Below are positions 45,124 through 53,908 of a DNA stretch of 64,000 nt, piece after piece. The stretch comes from Variovorax beijingensis (lineage in GTDB: Bacteria > Pseudomonadota > Gammaproteobacteria > Burkholderiales > Burkholderiaceae_C). Each line of letters starts with the position of its first letter. Position 1 is the first letter of the stretch. The DNA is taken from assembly GCF_007828835.1 (NCBI RefSeq), contig NZ_VIVL01000003.1, positions 310,001-374,000 of the forward strand. The letters are read 5' to 3'. The notes beneath the pieces are model-generated. The model did not search any database. It saw only the letters and a program-made list of their open reading frames with translations, and had not been told where the DNA came from. The position numbers and the translations under genes are program-made.

Positions 45124-46731
45124 CTACAGCAGGCTCTCGGGCGTCAGCGGCGCCAGCATCTCGAGCATGGTGCGGCCCCAGAAATCGGAGTCGGGCTCCT
45201 CGTTCAGCACGGTGGTCCGGCCGGCTTCTTCCTCCTCGCTGATCCACTCGATGCGCGAATTGCCGCTGTCCTTCGCAAAGCGCAGCCGGTAGGCGCCCTG
45301 CTGCTTCAGCACCTCGATGAGCTTGAGCGTCTGCTGCGCCATCTCGGGGCTGCGGATGAACAGGCCGATCTCGGTGTTGTGCGTCTCGGAGCGCGGGTCG
45401 AAGTTCATCGAGCCGACAAAAAGAATCTGCCGGTCGATCACCGCCGACTTGGCATGCAGCCGCCCCACCGAAGTACCGAACAGGCCGAGCCGCACGCTGC
45501 GCCGCGTGCGCGTGGTGCTCAGTTCGTAGAGCTCGGCGCCGAGCTCGAGCATCTCGGGCCGGTAGCGGCGGTAGGCGGTGTGGACCAGCGGCTCGTCGGT
45601 GGCGGCAAAGGAATTGGTGACGATGCTGATCTTGACGTTGCGCCGTCGGATCTCGCGCATCACTTCGAGCCCCGCCTTGCCTGGAATCAGGTAGGGCGAG
45701 ACGATGGTCACCTCGGAGCGCGCGCGGCGCATCTGCTCGACCACGTTGTAGCGCACGCTGTCGACATCGAGCAGCGGCACGCCGCCGTACGAGGCGGTCT
45801 TGCCGATCACGCGCTCGGGCGAATCGGCGTAGGCCTCGGCAAGGGTCCAGATCAGGTCGAGTTTGCCGGCAGCCAGGTCTTCGGCGATCGGGCTGTAGCC
45901 GAGCAGGTCGTTGGGCGCGGGCCTGGGCGGCGGCGGCGTGGTGTCGGGGCCGGTGGCGGTCTCGAAGCGCTTCTGCAGCTCGCCCTGCGGAAGTTCGCTG
46001 GCCACCACCGACTGGACCGGCCGCACATAGACGCTGTTCCAGTACTGGTCGAACAGCGCGCCCAGCCGCGGGACCAGCGCACCAGCCACGAAGGTGTCGA
46101 GATCGAGGAAATTCTCGCCCGCCGTGCGCCTGAAATACTGGTTGCCGATGTTGCGCCCGCCCGCCACCGCCATCGCGCCGTCGGCGATGAAGAGCTTGTT
46201 GTGCATGCGCCGGTTGACGCGGCTGAAGTCGAACAGCGAAGCGGTGAAGCGCCTGAGCAGGCTCCCGCGCCCGGCCGGAAACGGGTTGAACAGGCGCAGC
46301 TCGACATTCGGCGTGGCGGCCAGGCCGAGCAGCAGTTCGTCCTCGCCCGAGGTGTAGAGATCGTCCATCAGGAGCCGCACGCGCACGCCGCGCCGGGCCG
46401 CATCGCGCAGCGTGCGCAGCAGGTAGCGGCCGGTCTCGTCGTTCTCGATCTGGTAGTACTGCACGTCGAGCGTGCGCTGGGCGCGCCGCGCGAGCTGGAT
46501 GCGGGTGTCGAAGGCGAAGTCGCCGCCCGGCATCAGGCGAAAGCCGCTCAGGTCCGGGTCGGGCTGCGAGGCCAGCGCGATCTTGCCGAGCGCGGTGTCG
46601 GCCGACGCGGCCATGGCCTTGGTGGGCGGGCGCGGTGCCTCGTCGGGCAGGGTGGCGCAGCCGGCGACGAGCAGCGCCGCCAGCATGGCAAAGACCGCGA
46701 GCCCACAGCGCGACAGCAGGCGGCGGGCCAT
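45124..46731 (-). CDS. Phospholipase D family lipoprotein (ClsC-like)
   Basis: 535 residues. A type II signal peptide with lipobox (LLVAGCATLPDE) anchors it to a membrane. Two HKD catalytic motifs, HNKLFIADG and HAKSAVIDR, make a complete active site, as in cardiolipin synthase C and related phosphatidyl-transferases. Between them lie residues such as RNIGNQYF and NSFAATDEPLVHTAYRRYRPEM, again typical of ClsC. It starts 10 bases after rpoN and is probably in the same transcript, replacing the hpf/raiA gene that commonly follows rpoN. Substrate not certain. Confidence 0.92.
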   Translation of the reverse strand: MARRLLSRCGLAVFAMLAALLVAGCATLPDEAPRPPTKAMAASADTALGKIALASQPDPDLSGFRLMPGGDFAFDTRIQLARRAQRTLDVQYYQIENDETGRYLLRTLRDAARRGVRVRLLMDDLYTSGEDELLLGLAATPNVELRLFNPFPAGRGSLLRRFTASLFDFSRVNRRMHNKLFIADGAMAVAGGRNIGNQYFRRTAGENFLDLDTFVAGALVPRLGALFDQYWNSVYVRPVQSVVASELPQGELQKRFETATGPDTTPPPPRPAPNDLLGYSPIAEDLAAGKLDLIWTLAEAYADSPERVIGKTASYGGVPLLDVDSVRYNVVEQMRRARSEVTIVSPYLIPGKAGLEVMREIRRRNVKISIVTNSFAATDEPLVHTAYRRYRPEMLELGAELYELSTTRTRRSVRLGLFGTSVGRLHAKSAVIDRQILFVGSMNFDPRSETHNTEIGLFIRSPEMAQQTLKLIEVLKQQGAYRLRFAKDSGNSRIEWISEEEEAGRTTVLNEEPDSDFWGRTMLEMLAPLTPESLL

Positions 46732-46741
46732 CGGCGGCTTT

Positions 46742-48334
46742 CTACAGGGCCTTGCGAAGGTTGGCGGGCGCGATGCGCAAGGCCTCGCGATACTTGGCCA
46801 CGGTGCGGCGTGCGCACTCGATGCCCTGCTCCTTGAGCATTTCGGAGATCTGGCTGTCGGACAGCGGTTTCTTGATGCTCTCGGAGCTCACGAACTGCTT
46901 GATCAGCGCGCGCACCGCGGTGCTCGACGCATTGCCGCCGGTCTCGGTGCCGAGCGCCGAGCCGAAGAAGTACTTGAGCTCGACCGTGCCGAAAGGCGTG
47001 GCCATGTACTTGGCCGTGGTCACGCGCGAGATGGTCGATTCGTGCAGGCCGAGTTCGTCGGCGATCTCGCGCAGCACCAAGGGCCGCATTGCGAGCTCGC
47101 CGTGCACGAAGAAGCTCTTCTGCCGCTCGACGATGGCGTTGCTCACGCGCAGGATGGTGTCGAAGCGCTGCTGGATGTTCTTGATGAACCAGCGCGCCTC
47201 CTGCAGCCGCTGCGACAGCGCCTGGCTGCCCTCGCCCTTGTGCGACTTGAGCGCGCCGGCATAGATGTCGTGCACGCGCAGCCGCGGCATCACCTCGGGG
47301 TTGAGCATGACGCGGAACTTGGCGTTGGTGCCGCGGCCGATCTTGGTGACGATCACGTCGGGAATCACGATGTTGCGCTCGACGTCGACGAAGCGGCGGC
47401 CCGGCTTGGGCTCCAGACGCGAGATGATCTGCAGCGCCGAGCGCACCACCTCTTCGTTGGTGCGCGTGAGCGTGGCCAGGCGCTTGAAATCGCGCCGCGC
47501 GAGCAGCTCCATCGGCTGCTTGCAGATCGCGATGGCGGTCTTGCGCACCAGGGCCTGCTCTTCGGTCTCGCTTTCGCTGGCCAGCGCGCGCAGCTGGATG
47601 CACAGGCATTCGCCCAGGTCGCGCGCGCCGACGCCGGCCGGCTCCAGGCTTTGCAGCAGGCCGAGCGCCACCTGGAAGTGGTGCACCAATTCGTCGAACT
47701 GGTCGTTGTCGTCGCCCGCGAGGCCCGAGGCCAGCGCCGGCAGGGAGTCTTCGAGGTAGCCGTCGTCGTTGAGCGATTCGATCAGGAAGCGCAGCGCGGC
47801 GCTGTCGTTCTCGTTGAGCCGCAGGCTCAGCGCCTGCCGGTGCAGGAAGGACTGCAGCGACTCCTGGCTGCGCGCGAGCTCGGTGGCGTCGGCGCGTTCG
47901 TCGTCGCCCAGGTTGTTCTGGCGCGCGGGGGCGTCGCTGCCCCATTCGCTGTCGTCGGGCGCCATGTCGACGGTGCCGTCGCCTTCCCAGTCGGGCTCGC
48001 GCTCGGTGGCGTCGGCGGCGGGTACGTCGGCCTCGGCTGCCGAGGAGGTTTCGCTCGAAGTGGTGGTTGCGCTGCTGGCCGGGGCCGAGGCGAATTCGCC
48101 CTCGGCGGCTTCACCGGCTTCGTCGCGCGGCACCGGCGTGTCGATGGCGTCGAGCCCGAACTCCTCGCGCGCCGCTTCTTCCGCGGTGCGTTCGAGGAAC
48201 GGGTTCTCGTCCAGCATCTGCTCCACCTCCTGGCTCAGTTCGAGCGTGGACAGCTGCAGCAGCCGGATCGACTGCTGCAGCTGGGGCGTGAGCGCCAGGT
48301 GCTGCGAAACGCGAAGGGACAGCCCTTGCTTCAT
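46742..48334 (-). CDS. rpoN: RNA polymerase sigma-54 factor
   Basis: 530 residues. Region I starts MKQGLSLRVSQHLALTPQLQQSIRLLQ, which binds enhancer-activators. An acidic stretch (about 60-170) is region II. The core-binding domain follows, then a helix-turn-helix (LHESTISRVTTAKYM) and the RpoN box ARRTVAKYRE near the end, which reads the -24 element. It directs transcription of nitrogen, motility and other sigma-54 regulons. The order lptA-lptB-rpoN on the minus strand is conserved in Proteobacteria. Confidence 0.98.
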   Translation of the reverse strand: MKQGLSLRVSQHLALTPQLQQSIRLLQLSTLELSQEVEQMLDENPFLERTAEEAAREEFGLDAIDTPVPRDEAGEAAEGEFASAPASSATTTSSETSSAAEADVPAADATEREPDWEGDGTVDMAPDDSEWGSDAPARQNNLGDDERADATELARSQESLQSFLHRQALSLRLNENDSAALRFLIESLNDDGYLEDSLPALASGLAGDDNDQFDELVHHFQVALGLLQSLEPAGVGARDLGECLCIQLRALASESETEEQALVRKTAIAICKQPMELLARRDFKRLATLTRTNEEVVRSALQIISRLEPKPGRRFVDVERNIVIPDVIVTKIGRGTNAKFRVMLNPEVMPRLRVHDIYAGALKSHKGEGSQALSQRLQEARWFIKNIQQRFDTILRVSNAIVERQKSFFVHGELAMRPLVLREIADELGLHESTISRVTTAKYMATPFGTVELKYFFGSALGTETGGNASSTAVRALIKQFVSSESIKKPLSDSQISEMLKEQGIECARRTVAKYREALRIAPANLRKAL

Positions 48335-48351
48335 GGAGACCGACTCCTCCC

Positions 48352-49146
48352 TTACATCCGGAAGTGCTCGCCGAGGTACACCCTGCGTACTTCGGCGTTG
48401 TCGACGATCTCCGAGGGTGTGCCTTGTGCCAGCACATGCCCGTCGCTGATGATGAACGCGTGATCGCAGATGCCCAGCGTCTCACGCACGTTGTGGTCGG
48501 TGATGAGCACGCCGATGCCGCGCTCCTTCAGGAAGCTGATGATCCGCTGGATCTCGATCACCGCGATCGGGTCGATGCCGGCGAAGGGCTCGTCCAGCAG
48601 GATGAAGCGCGGCTGCGTGGCCAGCGCGCGGGCGATCTCGACCCGGCGCCGCTCGCCGCCCGAGAGCGCGAGCGCGGGCGAATCGCGAAGATGGTCCACC
48701 CGCAGGTCGGCCAGCAGCCCCGAGAGCCGCTCCTCGATGCGCTGCTTCGTCAAAGGCGCGGGCTTGCCGCTGGCGTCGGGTTCGCGCTGGAGTTCGAGCA
48801 CGGCGCGCACGTTTTCCTCGACCGTGAGCTTGCGGAAGATGGAGGCTTCCTGCGGCAGGTAGCTCAGGCCCATGCGGGCGCGCCGGTGGATCGGCATGTG
48901 GGCGATGGGCTCGCCGTCGATGGTGATGTCGCCCGCGTCGGCCCGCACCAGGCCCACGATCATGTAGAACGACGTGGTCTTGCCCGCACCGTTGGGGCCG
49001 AGCAGCCCGACAACCTCGCCCTTTTGCACGTCGAGCGAGACGTCCCGCACGACCTTGCGGCTGCCGTAGCTTTTCTGCAGTCCGCGCACCACCAGGCGGC
49101 TGCCCGGCGTGCCGTCGGCGTTCTGGGTTCCAGCGGTTTCGATCAC
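48352..49146 (-). CDS. lptB: LPS export ABC transporter ATP-binding protein LptB
   Basis: 264 residues from the GTG at 49146, which overlaps the lptA stop (GTGA). The ATPase energises LPS extraction with LptFGC. Walker [15 protein letters not shown]-loop YLPQEASIF, signature [15 protein letters not shown], Walker [14 protein letters not shown], and the H-loop in LITDHNV are present. Extra length at the N-terminus (about 18 residues) is common in Betaproteobacteria. rpoN follows after 17 bases. Confidence 0.98.
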   Translation of the reverse strand: MIETAGTQNADGTPGSRLVVRGLQKSYGSRKVVRDVSLDVQKGEVVGLLGPNGAGKTTSFYMIVGLVRADAGDITIDGEPIAHMPIHRRARMGLSYLPQEASIFRKLTVEENVRAVLELQREPDASGKPAPLTKQRIEERLSGLLADLRVDHLRDSPALALSGGERRRVEIARALATQPRFILLDEPFAGIDPIAVIEIQRIISFLKERGIGVLITDHNVRETLGICDHAFIISDGHVLAQGTPSEIVDNAEVRRVYLGEHFRM

Positions 49147-49874
49147 TTGCGCCCTTCCCCTTCGCCGCCCAGCGTGGTGGTCGAGCGCAGGCCGGCGCCG
49201 GGCGCCGGCTGGGGCGCGGCCGGTGCGGCCCGTCCCCCGGCCGGGGCCGAGGCGCCGGGCGCCGGCGCGGTGGCGCTCTTGGGCGTCAGGATGGTCTTCA
49301 CCCGTCCGCCCGCCGGCGCGTTCACCGCGGTGTTCGGCGGCACGGTGGAACCATTGACGGTGTAGGTGTCGTTGCTCTGGTCGTAGACGATCAGCGCACC
49401 CTGGCTCTCGTCGTTCGGCGTGGCGCCGAGCAGGCGGCGCATGACGGCATTGCGGATGAACTTGACGTTGTCGGCGCGGCTGTCGTACTCGATGACCTCG
49501 GATTCGCCCTCGATCCACTCGTCGGGCGCATTGCGCTTCTGCTTGTAGTAGGCCCGCTTGCCGGGCGCCGCCGTGACCACGCCGTACTGGTAGCCCTCGG
49601 CATCCTGGCGTACGTCGATGCGCGCGCCGCGGATGATGATCGTGCCCTTGGTGACCAGCACGTTGCCCGTGAACACGCTCGTCTGCTTGAGGTCGTCGTA
49701 GCGCATCGCATCGGATTCGATGTTCATCGGCTTGCTGCGGTCGGCGGTCTCGGCCAGCGCGGCCGACGCCAGGCCGGCCAGCAGCAGCGCACCGATAGCC
49801 GCGCGAGCGAGACGGGCCAGGCGGCCGGTGCTGCGAAGAAGAGGGGTGGTGTGGGAGTAGGAGTGCAATGTCAT
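49143..49874 (-). CDS. lptA: LPS transport periplasmic protein LptA
   Basis: 243 residues from the ATG at 49874, with a signal peptide ending at ASAALAE. The OstA-like beta-jellyroll follows ([31 protein letters not shown]), which bridges LPS from the inner to the outer membrane. The C-terminal 60 residues are proline-, alanine- and glycine-rich, longer than E. coli LptA and probably flexible. LptC, normally encoded just upstream, is absent: upstream lie a terminator, a dispersed repeat and dsbA. An ATG at 49898 is an alternative start. Confidence 0.94.
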   Translation of the reverse strand: MTLHSYSHTTPLLRSTGRLARLARAAIGALLLAGLASAALAETADRSKPMNIESDAMRYDDLKQTSVFTGNVLVTKGTIIIRGARIDVRQDAEGYQYGVVTAAPGKRAYYKQKRNAPDEWIEGESEVIEYDSRADNVKFIRNAVMRRLLGATPNDESQGALIVYDQSNDTYTVNGSTVPPNTAVNAPAGGRVKTILTPKSATAPAPGASAPAGGRAAPAAPQPAPGAGLRSTTTLGGEGEGRK

Positions 49875-49935
49875 AGAGGCACGAAACTTGCTCTGCATTG
49901 TATGCGGCGGATGGCGCCAAGCCTTCAACCGCAAA

Positions 49936-49961
49936 TGAAAAAGCCCGCCAAATGCGGGCTT
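49936..49961 (-). terminator. Intrinsic terminator downstream of dsbA
   Basis: An 8-base perfect stem (AAGCCCGC/GCGGGCTT) with a 5-base loop is followed on the minus strand by a short T tract. It would end transcription from dsbA before lptA. Confidence 0.75.
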
Positions 49962-49979
49962 GACATCCCATCCGGGAGA

Positions 49980-50071
49980 CACCGCGGAACCGGCTTTGCC
50001 GGGCCGCAGGTGCCGCCCCCTGCAAGGGGGTGTGGGCGCGCAGCGGACGCGAAGTGCCGCGCAGTCCGGGG
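49980..50071 (-). repeat. Dispersed palindromic repeat, copy 3 (inverted)
   Basis: On the minus strand this copy has GCACTTCGCGTCCGCTGCGC, then a CCCCC..GGGGG hairpin, and ends with the block GCGGCCCGGCAAAGCCGG followed by TTCCGCGGTG. The last 27 bases are identical to both copies downstream of apaG. It abuts the dsbA stop. Confidence 0.75.
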
Positions 50072-50719
50072 TCAGCCTTTCTTGGCTTCGCCGATCAGGT
50101 AGTTGGTGACCTGCAGCGCCTTGGTCATGTTGCCGGCCAGCTCGCCGTCCACGTACCAGCGCCCGTTCACGGCCAGCGCCGGCACGCCGGCCACCTTGTA
50201 GGCGTCGGTCAGCTGCGCGGCGCGCTTGGCCTTGCTGGCCACGCCGAAGGAGGTGAAGACTTCCTTGAACTTGGCGCCGTCCAGGCCGTTGGCTCCCGCC
50301 CAGGCAATGATGTTGGCGTCGCCGTTCACGTTCTGGCGCTGCTTGTGGATGGCGTCGAAGACCTTCGGCTGGAATTCGTCGACCTTGCCCATGGCTTCGA
50401 GCGCGTAGTACAGGCGCTGCTTGGCTTCGACGTCGTTGCCCACGAAAGGCACGGGCACGCGGCGGAACGCCACTTCCTTGGGGGCCGTCTTGAGCCAGGC
50501 TTCCAGCTGCGGCTCGAAGTCGTTGCAGTGCGGGCAGTTGTACGAGAAGAACTCGATCACCTCGACCTTGCCCGCCGGCGCGTCGACCGGCACGCGCTTG
50601 TCGAGCACCAGGTACTCGGTGCCGGCCTTGGGCGCACGCGCCTGGGCGTGCGCGGTGTTGCCAGCCAGCGAAAGCAGGCCCAGCGAGGTGGCGGCCAGCG
50701 AAAAGTCACGACGTTTCAT
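50072..50719 (-). CDS. dsbA: Thiol:disulfide interchange protein DsbA
   Basis: 215 residues. The signal peptide ends at AHAQA. The thioredoxin-fold active site is CPHC ([14 protein letters not shown]), flanked by the family's helical insertion and the cis-proline in [15 protein letters not shown]. Introduces disulfides into exported proteins. It is downstream of the SPOR-domain and argS genes; the order argS-SPOR-dsbA is common in Burkholderiales. A strong terminator and a repeat follow it. Confidence 0.97.
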   Translation of the reverse strand: MKRRDFSLAATSLGLLSLAGNTAHAQARAPKAGTEYLVLDKRVPVDAPAGKVEVIEFFSYNCPHCNDFEPQLEAWLKTAPKEVAFRRVPVPFVGNDVEAKQRLYYALEAMGKVDEFQPKVFDAIHKQRQNVNGDANIIAWAGANGLDGAKFKEVFTSFGVASKAKRAAQLTDAYKVAGVPALAVNGRWYVDGELAGNMTKALQVTNYLIGEAKKG

Positions 50720-50863
50720 TGAAAGAGTTCTCCTGTGGGGTACGGCAGACTGAGCCGGCGCGCCGCGCGGAGTTCCCGCAAGCGGCATGCCCAGGACGAT
50801 CCTGGCGGCGGCCCATGCCGCGCGGCGAAGCTTAAAGAATATCCGTGACGGCTGCCGGCAAGC

Positions 50864-51604
50864 TCAACGCTGCACGCGCACGAGCGCCGATTCGAGGCCG
50901 CCGCTGTCGAGCCGCTCCTTCAGGCGATCGGCCTCGTCCTTCTTGTTGAACGGGCCCGCGCGCACCCGGTAGACCGTGCGGCCGGCCTGCTCGCGCTCCG
51001 TGACCCGGGCCTCCACGCCCATCAGCGACAGCTTGGCTCGCTGTGCCTCGGCATCGTCGGTGGTGCGGAAGGCGCCCGCCTGCACGAAGTACATGAACGG
51101 ATCGGCACCCGCCGCCGCGCTGTTGCCGCCGGGCGCGGCGGAAGCCGTGGCAGTGCTGCCGCTGTTGCCGCCGGCGCGCGCGCGGGCCAGGTCGCCGAGC
51201 GGATCGTTCGATGGCGGCAGGGAATTGGCCTCGGCCGGCACCGGGGCCGGGCGCGCGGGCTTCGGAGCCACCACCACCGGCACCGGCGGGGCGGGCGGCG
51301 GCGCCGCACCCGGCGCCACGGCGGCGGTGTCGCCGCCGGCCGGTGGCGCCACCGGACCGGCCGCGGCCGGCGGTGGCTTGGGCGCGCCGGCCTTGCCTGC
51401 CAGCGGCGCGTTGGGGTCCCAGTCGCGGTTCTTGCGGGCTTCGGCTTCGTCCTGCTCGGCGCCGCCGCGCTGGGTCTTGGTCACGAACGGGATCGGCACC
51501 TTGGTCACGTAGACCGCGATGCCCAGCGCGACACCCAACCCCAGCACCAGGCCGACGATGAGCCCGATGACGATGTTGCCGCGTTGTCTGGTTGTCTTCT
51601 TCAT
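50864..51604 (-). CDS. SPOR-domain cell-division protein (FtsN-like)
   Basis: 246 residues. One membrane helix near the N-terminus (IGLIVGLVLGLGVALGIAVYV, about 13-33) with the N-terminus inside. A proline- and alanine-rich linker follows (about 60-160), then a C-terminal SPOR domain (FMYFVQAGAFRTTDDAEAQRAKL to end) that binds denuded peptidoglycan at the septum. It starts 8 bases after argS and is presumably co-transcribed. Similar in layout to FtsN, although the direct orthologue is uncertain. Confidence 0.93.
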   Translation of the reverse strand: MKKTTRQRGNIVIGLIVGLVLGLGVALGIAVYVTKVPIPFVTKTQRGGAEQDEAEARKNRDWDPNAPLAGKAGAPKPPPAAAGPVAPPAGGDTAAVAPGAAPPPAPPVPVVVAPKPARPAPVPAEANSLPPSNDPLGDLARARAGGNSGSTATASAAPGGNSAAAGADPFMYFVQAGAFRTTDDAEAQRAKLSLMGVEARVTEREQAGRTVYRVRAGPFNKKDEADRLKERLDSGGLESALVRVQR

Positions 51605-51612
51605 GGTGAGGT

Positions 51613-53298
51613 TCACATCTTGCTCGGCGCACTGACGCCGAGAATCGCGAGGCCATTGTGCAGCACCTGCGCGGTGGCCGCGACGAGCGCGAGCCGCGCC
51701 AGCTTGACCGGCTCCTCGTCGACCAGGATGCGCTCCGCGTCGTAGTAGCTGTGGTAGCTGGCCGCCAGTTCGCGCAGGTAGAAGGTGACGTCGTGCGGCG
51801 CGAAATCCTTGGCCGCGGCCGTGAGCATGGCGGGGTACTTGGCCAGCAGCAGCATGAGCGCCTGCGCGGCCGGGCTTTCGAGCGGCGACAGGTCCACGTC
51901 CTTGAGGGCGGCCGCGTCGCCGCCCCAGCCCGCCAGCACCGAGCAGATGCGCGCATGGGCGTACTGCACGTAGTACACCGGGTTGTCGTTGTTCTTGGCC
52001 ACGGCCAGGTCGACGTCGAAGGTGTATTCGGTGTCGGGCTTGCGGCTCAGCAGGAAGAAGCGCACGGCGTCGGTGCTGGTCCACTCGATCAGGTCGCGCA
52101 GCGTGACGTAGCTGCCCGCGCGCTTGCTGATCTTGACCTCTTCGCCGCCCTTCATCACGCGCACCATGGTGTGCAGCACGTAGTCGGGGTAGCCCTCGGG
52201 AATGCCGACGCCCGCCGCCTGCAGGCCGGCGCGCACGCGCGCAATGGTGCCGTGGTGGTCGGTGCCCTGGATGTTGACCACCTTGTGGAAGCCGCGCTCC
52301 CACTTGGCGATGTGATAGGCGACGTCGGGCACGAAGTAGGTGTACGTGCCGTCCTGCTTCTTCATCACGCGGTCCTTGTCGTCGCCGTAGTCGGTCGACC
52401 GGAGCCACAGCGCGCCGTCCTGCTCGTAGGTCTTGCCGGCGGCCACGAGCTTTTGTACCGCGGCCTCGACACGGCCGCTGGTGTAGAGGCTCGATTCGAG
52501 GTAGTAGTTGTCGAAGCGCACGCGGAAGGCCTGCAGGTCCAGGTCCTGCTCGCGGCGCAGGTAGGCGACCGCGAATTCGCGGATGGAGTCGAGGTCGTCG
52601 ATATTGCCGCTGGCGGTGTATTCGCGGTCGTCCGACCTGACGGTCTTCTTCGCCTTGAAGTCTTCGGCGATGTCGGCGATGTAGTCGCCGTTGTAGGCGG
52701 GCGCCTTCTCGCCGCTCGGCCATTCGGGGTCGCCGGGCTTGAAGCCGCGGGCGCGCAGCTGGGTGCTGTGGGCCAGCGTCTGGATCTGAACGCCGGCATC
52801 GTTGTAGTAGAACTCGCGCCAGACGGTGTCGCCCTGGGAGGCGCGCAGGTTGCAGATGGCGTCGCCGAGCGCGGCCTGGCGGCCGTGGCCGACGTGCAGC
52901 GGCCCGGTCGGGTTGGCCGAGACGAACTCGACCAGCACCTTTTCGCCGGTGGCGGGCTGCCGGCCGAAGGCATCGGCCGCATTCAGCACTTCGCGCACGA
53001 TCTGCTGCTTGGCAGAGGTCTTCAGGCGGATGTTGAGGAAACCGGGGCCGGCGACCTCGATGGCTTCGACCCACTGGCCGAAAACCGGGGTGGCGAGCAG
53101 CGCGGCACTGAGCTCCTCGGCCAGTTCGCGCGGCTTGCGCCCGAGCGGCTTGGCGAGTTGCATGGCGGCCGTGCTGGCGAAATCGCCGTGGGCAGCCACC
53201 TTGGGCGACTCGAACGCGGCTTTGGAGCCAGCGCCGGGCGAGAGGGATTCGAGCGTGTTCGCGAGCGCCGCGAGCAGCTCCTGTTTGACCAATAGCAT
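51613..53298 (-). CDS. argS: Arginyl-tRNA synthetase
   Basis: 561 residues, class I synthetase charging tRNA-Arg. The HIGH motif appears as HVGH in [16 protein letters not shown] and the KMSKS-like loop as [10 protein letters not shown]; the DALR anticodon-binding domain forms the C-terminus. The N-terminal additional domain (about 1-110) is present. The start ATG at 53298 is right for the family ([12 protein letters not shown]). Leads the argS-SPOR-dsbA group. Confidence 0.98.
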   Translation of the reverse strand: MLLVKQELLAALANTLESLSPGAGSKAAFESPKVAAHGDFASTAAMQLAKPLGRKPRELAEELSAALLATPVFGQWVEAIEVAGPGFLNIRLKTSAKQQIVREVLNAADAFGRQPATGEKVLVEFVSANPTGPLHVGHGRQAALGDAICNLRASQGDTVWREFYYNDAGVQIQTLAHSTQLRARGFKPGDPEWPSGEKAPAYNGDYIADIAEDFKAKKTVRSDDREYTASGNIDDLDSIREFAVAYLRREQDLDLQAFRVRFDNYYLESSLYTSGRVEAAVQKLVAAGKTYEQDGALWLRSTDYGDDKDRVMKKQDGTYTYFVPDVAYHIAKWERGFHKVVNIQGTDHHGTIARVRAGLQAAGVGIPEGYPDYVLHTMVRVMKGGEEVKISKRAGSYVTLRDLIEWTSTDAVRFFLLSRKPDTEYTFDVDLAVAKNNDNPVYYVQYAHARICSVLAGWGGDAAALKDVDLSPLESPAAQALMLLLAKYPAMLTAAAKDFAPHDVTFYLRELAASYHSYYDAERILVDEEPVKLARLALVAATAQVLHNGLAILGVSAPSKM

Positions 53299-53428
53299 CT
53301 GCGAATTTTACCGGGGGCAAACCCGGGCGCCGTTGACCATCGTCATCCGATTGCCGCCTTCGGCCGTTAGAAGCCTCGGCCCCGGGGCGGGGCACCTGTC
53401 ACAACCCACCTTGCAAGGACATATCACC

Positions 53429-53836
53429 ATGAAGAAGTTCCTTTCCCTGGTCGCCCTGGGCGCCTGTCTCTCCTTCGGCGCCGCGCAGGCACAAGACAAG
53501 GCCCCGGCCAAGGCTCCAGCACCTGTCACCGCTCCCGCGGCCACGCCCGCTACGCCTGCCACCCCCGCCGCTCCTGCGGCGGCCACCCCCGCGGCGCCCG
53601 CCACCGCAGCAGCCCCCGCCGCCGGCGCAAGCTGCGAATCCAAGGCCATCGACAAGAACGGCAAGCCGCTGGCCGGCGCCGCCAAGGGCAGCTTCATCAA
53701 GAAGTGCGAAAAAGACGCCAAGGCCGCCGCAGCACCTGCTTGCGCAGCCAAGGCCGTCGACAAGAACGGCAAGCCGCTGGCCGGCGCCGCCAAGAGCAGC
53801 TTCATGAAGAAGTGCGAAAAGGACGCCAAGGCCTGA
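53429..53836 (+). CDS. PsiF-repeat protein (phosphate-starvation-inducible family)
   Basis: 135 residues. Signal peptide ends AAQAQD. An alanine-, proline- and threonine-rich linker (about 24-70) leads to two PsiF repeats, CESKAIDKNGKPLAGAAKG and CAAKAVDKNGKPLAGAAKS, each with a second cysteine in KKCEKDAK. Each repeat's two cysteines could pair. Periplasmic, function unknown; in E. coli psiF responds to phosphate limitation. AAGGA lies upstream of the ATG, and a strong terminator follows. Confidence 0.9.
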   Translation: MKKFLSLVALGACLSFGAAQAQDKAPAKAPAPVTAPAATPATPATPAAPAAATPAAPATAAAPAAGASCESKAIDKNGKPLAGAAKGSFIKKCEKDAKAAAAPACAAKAVDKNGKPLAGAAKSSFMKKCEKDAKA

Positions 53837-53867
53837 AGCAGCACTGCGCTCCAGCCTGCGCAAACAG

Positions 53868-53891
53868 GGCCCGCCGCGTGCGGGCCTTTTT
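53868..53891 (+). terminator. Intrinsic terminator of the psiF-like gene
   Basis: A 7-base perfect GC stem (GGCCCGC/GCGGGCC) with a 5-base loop is followed by TTTTT. It lies 31 bases after the stop codon. Confidence 0.85.
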
Positions 53892-53908
53892 CATGGCCGC
53901 GAGGCCGG

